NCBI GenBank assembly: GCA_019800895.1
Contig: JAHVKF010000003.1
Coordinates: forward strand, 124,001-188,000
Reading direction: 5' to 3'
DNA from: Halomonas denitrificans
Lineage (GTDB): Bacteria > Pseudomonadota > Gammaproteobacteria > Xanthomonadales > Wenzhouxiangellaceae
DNA length: 64,000 bases
Shown: positions 55,895-64,000 of the stretch, one piece after another
Layout: each line of letters begins with the position of its first letter
Position numbering within the stretch: the first letter of the stretch is position 1
The notes under the pieces: model-generated
Told to the model about the DNA's origin: nothing
The model's database searches: none
What the model saw: the letters and a program-made list of their open reading frames with translations, nothing else
Position numbers and translations under genes: made by a program

Positions 55895-56683
55895 TCAGCC
55901 GGTGGCCGGCCGGGCCACGATGCGGAACCGGACGCGCATCGAATCGGCGACCCGCAGCGCGCCGCCGGCGGCGGAGAAGGGCTGCAGGCCGAGCGCGGTC
56001 TGGTCGACGTCGAAGGCGCCGACGGCCTCCAGGCGGTTGCCTTTGCGCCGAATCGCTGCGGGGACCACCAGCTCGCTGACCACGCCGCGGATCCGGACCC
56101 GGGCCGTGACGTCGGCCTGCCAGTCCGGACCGACCGCGGAGACGGACCGGACCTCGATCCGCGGATGGTCCTCGGCGGCGAGCACCTCGGGGCCGAGGAG
56201 GTTGCCCCGGGTCGCCTCGATCGTGTCGTCGTCGAGCGCTTCGAGCCCCTCGTCGGCGCGCCAGGCCGGCCGGTCGACGACCAGGTTCGCCACGTCCACG
56301 GCGAGGTCGACGCGGCTGTCCTCGACCGTGTCCCCGAGCAGAATCCGCCCCGAAAGCACCGGGCCGCCGATCACGTGGCGGTGACCGAGCCGCGCCAGCG
56401 ATCCGGCCGGCGCGACGAGTACCCGCAGCGAGGAGGCGTCGGGGTCGATCTCGAAGATCCGTTGCGGATGGTCGGCCGCGAACGCCGGTGGCCAGTCCGG
56501 CCGCCGGTCCGGGTCGGCCGGCTTGCTTCCCGGGGATGCACACGCGGCGAGCACGAGCAGGCAGGCGAGCAGGCCGGCGGTCCGGACGGCCGGACGGCGT
56601 GTTCGCGAGCCGGCGGATGCGAGGATCGTTGCGCCGGCAAGGAACGGCAAGAAGAGGTGGCGCAACACGGCGTTCATCGGCAT
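55895..56683 (-). CDS. YceI-like lipoprotein
   Basis: About 262 residues. A hydrophobic N-terminus ends in a lipobox LVLAACAS (Cys near 48), unusually far from the ATG at 56681-56683; a non-ATG start closer to the lipobox may be the real one. The remainder has the beta-strand pattern of YceI/lipocalin-like domains (VSAVGPDWQADVTARVRIRG, ELVVPAAIRRKGNRLEAVGAFDVDQTALGLQPFS). It is divergent from the cytochrome b561 gene with 39 bases between the starts. YceI relatives bind isoprenoid quinones or lipids in the periplasm. Confidence 0.8.
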   Translation of the reverse strand: MPMNAVLRHLFLPFLAGATILASAGSRTRRPAVRTAGLLACLLVLAACASPGSKPADPDRRPDWPPAFAADHPQRIFEIDPDASSLRVLVAPAGSLARLGHRHVIGGPVLSGRILLGDTVEDSRVDLAVDVANLVVDRPAWRADEGLEALDDDTIEATRGNLLGPEVLAAEDHPRIEVRSVSAVGPDWQADVTARVRIRGVVSELVVPAAIRRKGNRLEAVGAFDVDQTALGLQPFSAAGGALRVADSMRVRFRIVARPATG

Positions 56684-56722
56684 GGTCCAATCTGGTCTCG
56701 ACCGACAGGGTAGACCACGGGC

Positions 56723-57277
56723 ATGGATGGAATCCTTCGCAACACGGAGACCCGCTACGGACTGGTGGCGCAACTGTTCCACTGGACCGTCGCGATCGGC
56801 ATCGTCCTGCAGTTCATCTGGGCGTGGCGCATCGATCAGGCCGATTCCATCCGGCTCGAGTATCAGCTGGTCATCCAGCACAAGTCGATCGGCATGACCG
56901 TGCTGATTCTCGCCCTGCTGCGGATCGCCTGGCGGCTGTTCAACGCACCGCCGGCGCTCCCGTCCGCGATGGCGCGACGCGAACGCCGGGCGGCGGCCTT
57001 CACGCATTGGGCACTGTACGGCCTGATCCTGTTCCTCCCGCTCAGCGGCTGGGTCTACTCGTCGGCGGCGGGCTACGGGGCCGAATTGTTCGGCTGGGTC
57101 GAGATCCCCGACCTCGTCGGGCAGAGCGAGGCCGTGGAAGCTGCCGGGTTCCAGGTCCACCGGGCGCTGGGCTGGGTCCTGCTCGGGCTCGTCGGCATTC
57201 ACGTCGCCGCCGCCATGCATCACCACTTCGTCCGCAAGGACACCGTATTGAAGAGAATGCTGCCGAAATGGAACTGA
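56723..57277 (+). CDS. cytochrome b561 (YceJ-like)
   Basis: 184 residues with four membrane helices. Candidate haem-ligand His residues are in LFHWTVAIGI, IQHKSIGM, FTHWALYG and QVHRALGW, with a C-terminal HVAAAMHHHFVRKD. The W/H pattern and size fit the prokaryotic b561 family, which oxidises quinol or superoxide in the inner membrane. Its stop overlaps the start of a YceI gene, the YceJ-YceI pairing of Escherichia coli. Confidence 0.93.
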   Translation: MDGILRNTETRYGLVAQLFHWTVAIGIVLQFIWAWRIDQADSIRLEYQLVIQHKSIGMTVLILALLRIAWRLFNAPPALPSAMARRERRAAAFTHWALYGLILFLPLSGWVYSSAAGYGAELFGWVEIPDLVGQSEAVEAAGFQVHRALGWVLLGLVGIHVAAAMHHHFVRKDTVLKRMLPKWN

Positions 57278-57882
57278 ACGTAACGACGCGATGCTCGATC
57301 GCCGAACTCACGCGCTCCGCCTCCGTTGGCGTCGCGCTGCTGGCCGCCGGTCCCGCGCTGGCCGACGATTGCTTTTCCGGAGGCAGCGACAGCGGATTCA
57401 TCGAGTTCCGCGGCGCCGTGGAGGGCAGCGGATTCACGGGCCGCTTCGAAGACTTCGACGTGCGCTACTGCATGCCCGCCGGCGCGCCGGCCGAGGGCTC
57501 GATCGAGGTCGCGGTCCGCCCGGCGTCGGCCGAGAGCGGCAACAACGACCGCGATGAAACCCTGGTGGGACCCGAATTCTTCCACGTCGAGCGCTTTCCC
57601 GAAGCGACCTGGTCCAGCACCGCCATCCGCGAAGCCGCCGACGGCTACGAGGCCGACGGCGAGTTGACCCTGCGCGACATCACCGCGGCCCAGTCGATCG
57701 CCTTCGAACTGACGCCGGACGGCGAAGCGATGGTCGCGGCCGGCGAGTTCGCGATGGCCGGGACCACGGAAATCGAGCGCCTGCGCTTCGATATCGGCAC
57801 CGGCGAATTCGCCGACCCGGAGTTCGTCCGCAACCGCGTGGACCTGCGCTTCGAGGTCCGCCTGACGGCCGACCCGGACTGA
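57268..57882 (+). CDS. periplasmic YceI-family protein
   Basis: 204 residues with a signal peptide (cut near residue 33, ALA/DD). YceI pattern: FIEFRGAVEGSGFTGRFEDFDVRYC, SIEVAVRPASAESGNNDRDETLVGPEFFHVERFPEATWSS, and a final strand NRVDLRFEVRL. The motif DETLVGPEFFHVERFP is the typical core. It overlaps the b561 gene by ten bases and ends the operon. It likely binds polyprenyl-type lipids or acts beside b561. Confidence 0.9.
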   Translation: MELNVTTRCSIAELTRSASVGVALLAAGPALADDCFSGGSDSGFIEFRGAVEGSGFTGRFEDFDVRYCMPAGAPAEGSIEVAVRPASAESGNNDRDETLVGPEFFHVERFPEATWSSTAIREAADGYEADGELTLRDITAAQSIAFELTPDGEAMVAAGEFAMAGTTEIERLRFDIGTGEFADPEFVRNRVDLRFEVRLTADPD

Positions 57883-57912
57883 ACGGGGCTCGGCGCTTCG
57901 ATCATCGGCTTT

Positions 57913-57983
57913 CCTGGGGGAGTGAGCTTGCGAGCGAAGCGTGGGGTGGCCAGGAGCTTCGCGCGCAGGCGCCCTCCAACAGG
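57913..57983. repeat. REP A pair
   Basis: Forward copy (57913-57938, GGGGGAGTGAGCTTGCGAGC form) and a reverse variant at 57958-57983 between the YceI gene and the patatin gene. The preceding linker 'gcgcttcgatcatcggcttt' resembles the composite linkers at 28460 and 51480. Confidence 0.82.
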
Positions 57984-58057
57984 TGAAATTCTTTCGGGGA
58001 TCCTCATCGAGGCCTCGACAGCGAAGCGAGCCGGCCGCGGGTCGCTAGACTAGCGGC

Positions 58058-58996
58058 ATGGACCCCGAGACTCGACCACGCACCCTGTCCCTCGTCCTCG
58101 GCGCCGGCGGCGCCCGCGGGCTCGCCCACATCGGCGCGATTCGGGCCTTCGAAGAGGCCGGCTACGAGATCCGGTCGATCGCCGGGTGTTCGATGGGCGC
58201 GCTGGTCGGCGGAATGTATGCCGCCGGCAAGCTCGACGTCTACACCGAATGGGCCACGTCGCTGCAGCAGTCGGACGTGTTCCGCCTGGTCGACTGGACC
58301 CTGTCGGGCGGCGGCCTGATCCGCGGCGACCGGATCATCCGCCGGCTGCGGGAGATGGTCGGCGACACCGATATCGAGTCGCTGCCGATCGACTTCACCG
58401 CGATCGCGGTCGATATCGAGCACGGCAAGGAGATCTGGCTCGATCACGGGTCCCTGTTCGAGGCGATTCGAAGTTCGATCGCCATTCCGGGCCTGTTCAC
58501 GCCGCATCGCCACCGGGGCCGGTTGCTGGTCGACGGCGGGATTCTCAACCCGATCCCCGTTGCACCGACCCTGCGCTGCCTGACCGATTCGACCTTCGTG
58601 GTCAACTGCAACGGCCGCCCGCGCGGCACGCCCGAGCGGGCGACCCGGACCCGCGGTGGTGAACGCGGATCGAAGGCCGCCGCAACTCCGGACGACGACG
58701 GCATGATGGGCAGGATGCGCCGGTTCTTCTCGGGGCTGACCGATCGGGACGACGAGCCGGAGCCCGACTCGCCGGGCCTGGTCGCGGTGCTGATCAAATC
58801 GCTGGAAACCATGGAATCGGTCATCACGCGCCAGCACCTGGCGGTCTTCCACCCCGACCTGGTGGTCGAGATTCCCCGCGATGCGTGCATGATCCACGAG
58901 TTCCACCGCGCCGGCGAGCTGATCGAGCTGGGTCGCGAACGGACCCGGGTCACGCTCGAGGCCCTAGCGGCGACCGGCGCTGCGCCCGCGCGCTGA
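58058..58996 (+). CDS. patatin-like phospholipase
   Basis: 312 residues. Oxyanion hole GAGGARGLAHIGAIRA, nucleophile elbow IAGCSMGALVGG (Ser near 46), and the catalytic Asp in VDGGILNPIP near 167. A charged low-complexity loop (RATRTRGGERGSKAAATPDDDG, split here by family variation) follows, then a C-terminal helical part. RssA/YjjU-like in size. No signal peptide. Alone, with repeats on both sides; membrane lipid turnover is the family role. Confidence 0.94.
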   Translation: MDPETRPRTLSLVLGAGGARGLAHIGAIRAFEEAGYEIRSIAGCSMGALVGGMYAAGKLDVYTEWATSLQQSDVFRLVDWTLSGGGLIRGDRIIRRLREMVGDTDIESLPIDFTAIAVDIEHGKEIWLDHGSLFEAIRSSIAIPGLFTPHRHRGRLLVDGGILNPIPVAPTLRCLTDSTFVVNCNGRPRGTPERATRTRGGERGSKAAATPDDDGMMGRMRRFFSGLTDRDDEPEPDSPGLVAVLIKSLETMESVITRQHLAVFHPDLVVEIPRDACMIHEFHRAGELIELGRERTRVTLEALAATGAAPAR

Positions 58997-59082
58997 GCCC
59001 GGGGAGGGCATGCGGAACGCGGCGCGGACCCGGCCGGACATCGATGCGTCATTCCGAGCGACAACGCGTCGATCCCGAAGAA

Positions 59083-59440
59083 GTCACTGGCCCCGGATCG
59101 GGGTCCGGGGCGACGGAGCAAGGGGACCGGGCAGGTGATCGGGTTTTCTGTCGTCCCGCACTCGATGCGGGATCCAGTGACTTCGATCGAGATTGCATGG
59201 GTCACTGGCCCGGGATCCGGGTCCGAAGCAATGGGCCCGGGCAGGTGATCAGGCTTTCTGTCATCCCGCACTCGATGCGGGATCCAGTGACTTCGATCGA
59301 GACTGCATAGGTCACTGGCCCCGGATCCGGGTCCGGGGCGACCGAGCAAGGGGACCGGCGGATGCGATTCCGTCGGCACGTGCGGGGTGGCGTTCTCTCC
59401 TGCAACCTGTCGTCCCGCACTCGATGCGGGATCCGGATCG
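59083..59440. repeat. family C palindromes in tandem
   Basis: The gene-free stretch 58997-59614 holds direct units beginning at 59083, 59201 and 59311 (periods 118 and 110). Each is a CACTGGCCCCGGATC half, a linker with CAGGTGATC, and a GTCGTCCCGCACTCGATGCG half; a final lone half lies at 59409-59440. Each unit's halves can pair into a GC-rich hairpin. Bases 59441-59614 hold nothing recognisable. Confidence 0.85.
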
Positions 59441-59614
59441 AGGCCATGGGCGAAGGCGTAGGGGTATCACTCGCTCCTGCTCCTTCGAGCCGCACCCCAT
59501 GCGGTGTTGCAGGCGCTGTCGTGTTCGAGGACCGATTAGGCGACCCAACGACGCTCGATGCGACGATCGATTCGGCACGCGTCGCCCGCCCGATCCCGGG
59601 GGTACACTAGCGGC

Positions 59615-59914
59615 ATGAATGACGACGACCAGCTCTTCGATGACGCCGCCGACCAGGTGGTCGATCTCGGTAACGAGATTGCCGACGCCAACCCCGATGC
59701 CGACCTCTGGGCGATCGCCGATGGGCTGATCGCCGGGGCCGTGCATTTCTGGCTCTATGCCCACCAACCGGAATCGATCAGCCACGAAGACGATCTCGAG
59801 GGCCACCGGACCGCCGCCGAGCGGTTGGAAACGCTGACCCGCCTGCTGCATGAATCGGCGCTGGAAAGCGAATACCTCCACTCGCCGCACGACGCCGACG
59901 CCGGCCGCGCCTGA
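59615..59914 (+). CDS. small acidic protein of unknown function
   Basis: 99 residues from MNDDDQLFDDAADQVVDLGN; no recognised family. It is strongly acidic. A central hydrophobic helix (ADLWAIADGLIAGAVHFWLYAHQP, split by polar residues) is followed by an amphipathic helix (RTAAERLETLTRLLHESALESEYLH). No signal peptide is convincing. The ATG is nine bases after a CACTAGCG stretch, with no clear ribosome site; GC-skew at third positions looks coding. It stands alone between two repeat zones. Confidence 0.65.
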   Translation: MNDDDQLFDDAADQVVDLGNEIADANPDADLWAIADGLIAGAVHFWLYAHQPESISHEDDLEGHRTAAERLETLTRLLHESALESEYLHSPHDADAGRA

Positions 59915-59958
59915 GGTCGGCTCCGGCACCCAGGATCTGCGGCATCCAGGAGAAGGGC

Positions 59959-60331
59959 TCTGTGGGAGTGAGCTTGCGAGCGAAGGCCCTTGCTCGCCTC
60001 CCGGGAAGAATCTTTCGCTCGCAAGCTCACTCCCACAGGCGCTCTGCTGTCGTCGCGCACTCGATGCGGGACCCAGTGTCTTCGATCCAGACCTGAAACG
60101 TCGCTGGACCCCGGCTCGGGGCCGGCGCGACGGTGCAAGAGGGCCGATGGAAGCCATTCCGTCGACGCGTGCGTGCTGCAGTGCCGAGATCTCCTGAACC
60201 CTGTCGTCCCGCACTCGATGCGGGACCCAGTGACTTTGATCGGTAACTGAAACGTCGCTGGACCCCGGCTCGGGGGCGGGGCGACGCGGATCCGGAAAGA
60301 CACTGGGCCCTGAGTCAAGCCCAGGGCGACG
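59959..60331. repeat. REP A pair followed by family C palindromes
   Basis: Forward REP 59959-59984 and reverse REP 60014-60039, then family C units at 60049-60132 and 60202-60284 and a half copy at 60297-60331. The 583-base gap 59915-60497 contains no gene. Confidence 0.85.
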
Positions 60332-60388
60332 GATGCAGGGGGCCGTCGCTGGATGCTGGTCCACTGCCCGAGAGGCCGGGGAGACCCG

Positions 60389-60458
60389 TGTGGGAGCGGG
60401 CTTTGCCCGCGATGGAAGGTCCTGATTCCCCGTTCGCCGGCAGGCAGGCTCCCACAGG
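60389..60458. repeat. REP family B palindrome
   Basis: A 70-base imperfect palindrome with arms GGGAGCGGGCTTTGCCCGCG and GCCGGCAGGCAGGCTCCC; the same length and layout as the 30891 units. Confidence 0.8.
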
Positions 60459-60497
60459 CTCTGTGCTGGGGTCGCGCGGCTGGTGCGGCGCCGGCGC

Positions 60498-62204
60498 TCA
60501 GTCGTCCTTCTCGACCTCGACGCGCGCCCGCCCCGACTGCTTGGCCCGGTACATGAGCCGGTCGGCACGCCGGACGAGCTCGGTGGCGCTCTCGTCCTTG
60601 CGCAGCGACACCGCGCCCAGCGAGGCCGACAGCGGCACGCCGTCGGGCGTCTCGATCGCCGCCATGCCGTCGAGCACGGTCTGGGCGAAGCCGGCCGCAC
60701 CGTCGGCGTCCGTGCCGGGCAGGATCATCGCGAACTCCTCTCCGCCCCAGCGCGCCACCGTATCGGTCCGGCGGACGCGATCGCGCAGCAACTCGGACAC
60801 GCGCGCAAGGACCCGGTCGCCGACGCCGTGCCCGAAACGGTCGTTGACCTGCTTGAAATGGTCGATGTCGAGCAGGACGAAGCCGACCGGGTGGCCCAGT
60901 CGATGGGACTGGTCCACCTCCGCTTCGAGTCGTTCCTGGCCGTACCGGCGGTTGAACGCGCCGGTCAGGCCGTCGACGGTGGCCAGTTCCTGCAGCTTGG
61001 CCTCGAGCTGCTTGCGCTCGCCGATGTCCATCACGGTGCCGGCCATGCGGCTCGGCTCGTCGTTCTCGTTCCGGCGGACCACCCGGCCGCGCACCAGGCG
61101 CCACTCGTAGCCACCGGACTTTCGCCGCAGGCGCACGTCCATCTGGAATTCGCGCTTGGAGCCGTCGAGGTGCGCCGCCCAGCGCTCGATCAGGGCCTGC
61201 CGATCGTCCGGGTGAACCAGGTCGAGCAGCGCGTCGCGATGCGGGGCGACATCGTCGGGCGAATAGCCGAGGCGCTCGGCGGCCGCGTCGCTGAAGGCGA
61301 ACTCCCCGCTCTCCAGGTCCCAGTCCCAGAAGCCCAGCTTGGCGCCCTCGATGACCAGCGACAGCTGCTCTTCCCGGTCGCGCAATTGCCGCTCGGCGTT
61401 GTAGCGGCGCGTGATGTCGGAGAAGGTGGCGACCACGGAGAAGGGCTGATCGGTGCCCTGGAGTTCGATCACCTCGGTGCTGATCTCGATCCAGCGAACG
61501 GAGCCGTCCCTGTGGCGCAGACCCAGCGGCACGTCCCGTTGCGGCTGCCGAGTCAGCACCGTCCTGGCGACGGGACGCTCTTCCTGGGCCAGGGTGCGCC
61601 CTTCGGCGTCGAGAAACTCCAGGTCGTTGAAATCGCCCAGCGAGCTAGCCCGCAGCGTGTCGAGGGGACGGCCCAGGAGTTCGGCAGCGCGGTCGTTGGC
61701 CAGTTCCACCGAGGCGTCGGCGCCGATCAGCAGGACACCGTCGGCCATGGCCCGGATGACGGATCGCAGCCGGACCTCGCTGGTCTCCAGCTCGCGCTGG
61801 ATGCGGTTGGCGACCGTGATGTCCTCGACCAGCACGAGTAGCGCCTCGGGGGCCGCGCCCTCGCGCTCGCCGATCACGCTCAGGTCGAGTCTCAGCTGGA
61901 CGATCCTGCCGTCGGGCCGGCGGCACTCCAGGTCGCGCACGTCGGCCAGCCGCCGGCCGGAGCGCAGGCCCTCCAGCGCGTCCAGAACGGTTCGACGATG
62001 CTCGCCCTCGAACAGGTCGGGGAGGTTGCCGGGCAGTGCGCCGTCGTCGTGTCCCTGAGCCCCGCCGGCCTTGCCGGGGCCGCCGAACAGCTCGCGCAGC
62101 GCCGGGTTGCCGCCCAGCCAACGGCCGACGACGTCAATGCTGCCGATCCCCACGCTGGCGCGCAGGGTCACTCTCGACAAGGCATCGAGAAATTCGCTAC
62201 TCAT
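60498..62204 (-). CDS. PAS-containing diguanylate cyclase
   Basis: 568 residues. Three PAS-type regions (about 20-135 degenerate, 140-265, 270-395; the last has GFWDWDLESGEFAFSDAAAERLGY and a PAC motif) precede a GGDEF domain (about 400-565) with ATVDGLTGAFNRRYGQERL, DIDHFKQVNDRFGHGVGD and the active site ARWGGEEFAMILPG. There is no RxxD inhibitory site directly before the GGEEF (it reads RRTDTVARWGGEEF, where the RTTD-like RRTD may serve). It is soluble, so it senses a cytoplasmic signal and makes c-di-GMP. Confidence 0.95.
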   Translation of the reverse strand: MSSEFLDALSRVTLRASVGIGSIDVVGRWLGGNPALRELFGGPGKAGGAQGHDDGALPGNLPDLFEGEHRRTVLDALEGLRSGRRLADVRDLECRRPDGRIVQLRLDLSVIGEREGAAPEALLVLVEDITVANRIQRELETSEVRLRSVIRAMADGVLLIGADASVELANDRAAELLGRPLDTLRASSLGDFNDLEFLDAEGRTLAQEERPVARTVLTRQPQRDVPLGLRHRDGSVRWIEISTEVIELQGTDQPFSVVATFSDITRRYNAERQLRDREEQLSLVIEGAKLGFWDWDLESGEFAFSDAAAERLGYSPDDVAPHRDALLDLVHPDDRQALIERWAAHLDGSKREFQMDVRLRRKSGGYEWRLVRGRVVRRNENDEPSRMAGTVMDIGERKQLEAKLQELATVDGLTGAFNRRYGQERLEAEVDQSHRLGHPVGFVLLDIDHFKQVNDRFGHGVGDRVLARVSELLRDRVRRTDTVARWGGEEFAMILPGTDADGAAGFAQTVLDGMAAIETPDGVPLSASLGAVSLRKDESATELVRRADRLMYRAKQSGRARVEVEKDD

Positions 62205-62323
62205 GGACGGAGCTCACGGCGTGTTTCAAGGGAACGCCGGCGCGGCATCGATCGGCCACACTCGACGGACTGCGGTTCCCGGGAGCGGGCCCGGGAACCG
62301 ACGCGAGACGACGGGGCCGGCGG

Positions 62324-64000
62324 TCAGGGGCGCTGCCGATCGCGAATGGCGCGGAACTCGTTGCCGTCGTACCAGTTCGGCCAGACATCGTTTTCGGCCA
62401 GGTAGCGGCCGACGCGGTACAGCACGGTGGCGTCCTCGGCCACGCCGCGGAAGTCCCAGTCGGGGTCGAACACGTCGCCGACCTTGTGATAGCGGTTGTC
62501 GCGGTACTCGCGCTCGATCGCCAGCACGTAGTCCTCACCTTCCTCGACATGGGTGAAGCCGCTCTTGGCGTACAGGGCGGGGATGCCGGCGCGGGCGAAG
62601 TTGAAATGATCGGAGCGGTAGTAGTACCCGGCTTCCGGGGTGGGCTCGGGGACGATCACGCGGCCGTCCTCGTCGAGGGCGGCCTCCAGGATCGGCTCCA
62701 GCTCGGAGGAATCGATGCCGACCACGACCATGTCCTCGGTCGGCCCGGCCATGAAGTTGACCGCGTCGAGGTTGATCGCCGCGACGTGCTCGGAAGGCGG
62801 CACGATCGGGTCGTTGACGTAGTGGCGGGAACCGAGCAGGCCGTATTCCTCCAGCGTCACGGCCAGGAACAGCACGCTGCGCTCGGGCGCACCGGCCGCG
62901 GCGTGCATGCGGGCCAGTTCCAGCACGGCGGCGGTGCCGGAGGCGTTGTCGATCGCGCCGTTGAAGATGCCGGCCGAGCCGGGCAGGGCCATGTTTCGGC
63001 CGAGGTGGTCCCAGTGCGCCATGTAGACGACGGTCTCCTCCGGACGCTCGGTGCCTTCGAGCCTGGCCAGCACGTTGTAGGACATGCCCTCGCGAACGGA
63101 GTTGCGGACCTCGGCGGTCGCCGTCGCGCCGAGCGGTACGGCCTCGAACCCGGGCTCGGCGGCGCGCGCCTTCTGTTCCTCGTAGTCCAGGCCCGCGTTG
63201 GCGAAGAGTTCGCGGGCGGCCTCGACGTTGATCCAGCCTTCCAGGGCCATGATCGGGTCGTCGCCGCGCTCGGCCAGCTCGAACTGCGGCCCGGACCAGG
63301 AGTTGGTCACGACTTCCCAGGGGTAGGAGGCCGGCTCGGTCTCGTGGACGATCAGCGCCGCGGCCGCACCCTGGCGGGCGGCTTCCTCGTACTTGTAGGT
63401 CCAGCGGCCGTAGTAGGTCATCGCGCGGCCGTTGAAGCGCTCGCCGTCCGGATTCGCGAAACCCGGGTCGTTGACCAGGATCACGACCGTCTTGCCGGCC
63501 ACGTCCAGGCCCTCGTAGTCGTTCCAGTCGTACTCGGGAGCGACCACGCCGTAGCCGACGAAGACCAGTTCCGAATCGGTCACGCCGTGCGGATCGGTAC
63601 CGAGGCGGCGGCTGCCGACGATCATGTTCTCGGGGAAGGTCAGTTCCCGCGCTTCGCCGTCGCGTTCGATCAACAGCGCCGAACGCGCCTGGTTGGTCAG
63701 CTCGACCATCGGCACCGGCTGCAGGTAGCTGTCGCCGTAGCCCGGCGCCAGGCCGGCCTCGGCGAACTGGTCGACCAGGTAGTCGACGGTCAGGCGCTCG
63801 CCGCGCGACCCGGGCGCCCGACCCTCGAACTCGTCGGAAGACAGGGTCTCGAGGTCCTCGACGAAGCGGTCGGTGACGAAGCCGGATTCCGGCGGCTCGG
63901 GCAGATCGATGGCGATGTCGCCGCTCGCTTCGCCATCGGCTCCGGCAGCGTCTTCGCTGGTCGCAGCGACGGTGCCGGCCGCGTCGGCAGCCGGTGCCGG
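62324..64000 (-). CDS. M28-family metallopeptidase, 5' end outside the window
   Basis: 559 codons are in view and the frame stays open to the right edge, so the N-terminus (probably signal or lipoprotein) is missing. A PA-domain-like insert (about 100-260 of the visible part; VFVGYGVVAPEYDWNDYEGLDVAGK, VILVNDPGF) is followed by the zinc peptidase: AHWDHLGRN (His), NGAIDNASGTAAVLELAR (bridging Asp), LEEYGLLGSRHY (catalytic and ligand Glu) and YYRSDHFNFARAGIPAL (His). The upstream part is Ala/Asp-rich and periplasmic in style. Aminopeptidase-type activity is likely. Confidence 0.94.
   Translation of the reverse strand, partial: PAPAADAAGTVAATSEDAAGADGEASGDIAIDLPEPPESGFVTDRFVEDLETLSSDEFEGRAPGSRGERLTVDYLVDQFAEAGLAPGYGDSYLQPVPMVELTNQARSALLIERDGEARELTFPENMIVGSRRLGTDPHGVTDSELVFVGYGVVAPEYDWNDYEGLDVAGKTVVILVNDPGFANPDGERFNGRAMTYYGRWTYKYEEAARQGAAAALIVHETEPASYPWEVVTNSWSGPQFELAERGDDPIMALEGWINVEAARELFANAGLDYEEQKARAAEPGFEAVPLGATATAEVRNSVREGMSYNVLARLEGTERPEETVVYMAHWDHLGRNMALPGSAGIFNGAIDNASGTAAVLELARMHAAAGAPERSVLFLAVTLEEYGLLGSRHYVNDPIVPPSEHVAAINLDAVNFMAGPTEDMVVVGIDSSELEPILEAALDEDGRVIVPEPTPEAGYYYRSDHFNFARAGIPALYAKSGFTHVEEGEDYVLAIEREYRDNRYHKVGDVFDPDWDFRGVAEDATVLYRVGRYLAENDVWPNWYDGNEFRAIRDRQRP

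Overview
The window is a GC-rich (roughly two-thirds G+C by eye), densely coded bacterial chromosome segment. It looks gammaproteobacterial. The evidence is the complete rnf/rsxABCDGE-nth operon in its classic order, rlmE-ftsH, a RelA with the EFDDY-type synthetase motif and a degenerate hydrolase half, PBP1b, TsaB next to a YoaA/DinG helicase, a type IV pilin behind a sigma-54-like promoter, and REP elements with a RAYT transposase. Codon use and repertoire would fit the Xanthomonadales/Chromatiales border (for example Wenzhouxiangella-like), but the genus is an inference. I saw no rRNA, tRNA, CRISPR array, phage or classical IS.

Layout. 1-2.3 kb: a copper-RiPP operon of the HvfABC/bufferin type (precursor with eight EGxCG motifs, MNIO maturase, partner protein, start of a DoxX gene). 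2.7-8.6 kb: rsxABCDGE-nth. 8.7-11.3 kb: rlmE-ftsH. 11.4-15.8 kb: the Anbu (proteasome-like) cluster, made of ATP-grasp, alpha-E and zinc metallopeptidase genes facing the anbu gene. 15.9-20 kb: metG and glyA, converging on a 750-base repeat-filled gap. 20.3-22.2 kb: a LuxR-type two-component pair. 22.3-28.4 kb: a small HExxH-type protein, an ABC-2 exporter, a secreted TAP-like hydrolase and a NatAB-type exporter. 28.4-33.1 kb: a repeat-rich zone with a RAYT transposase, small envelope proteins and folP. 33.1-37.2 kb: an Ada-like methyltransferase, pilA, a polytopic His-rich membrane protein and an acyltransferase. 37.4-43.8 kb: a degenerate-GGDEF protein with a Ser/Thr kinase, then tsaB-yoaA and a TPR lipoprotein. 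44-51 kb: mrcB and a 1474-residue three-domain glycosyltransferase. 51.5-64 kb: relA, abgT with a DUF971 gene, YceI/cytochrome b561 genes, a patatin, a diguanylate cyclase and a truncated M28 peptidase.

The most striking non-coding feature is a dense population of REP-like elements (core GGGAGTGAGCTTGCGAGC). I hand-counted about 55-60 copies including degenerate ones, confined to intergenic gaps. They occur as singles, inverted pairs with a fixed 50-base start-to-start spacing, tandem head-to-tail arrays with 32-36 base periods, and on both sides of the RAYT gene. At least three other palindromic repeat families share the same gaps.

The best candidates for under-described biology are the expanded EGxCG metallophore precursor, the Anbu cluster with a metallopeptidase in place of the usual transglutaminase, the kinase/degenerate-GGDEF pair, and the REP/RAYT system with its tandem array.
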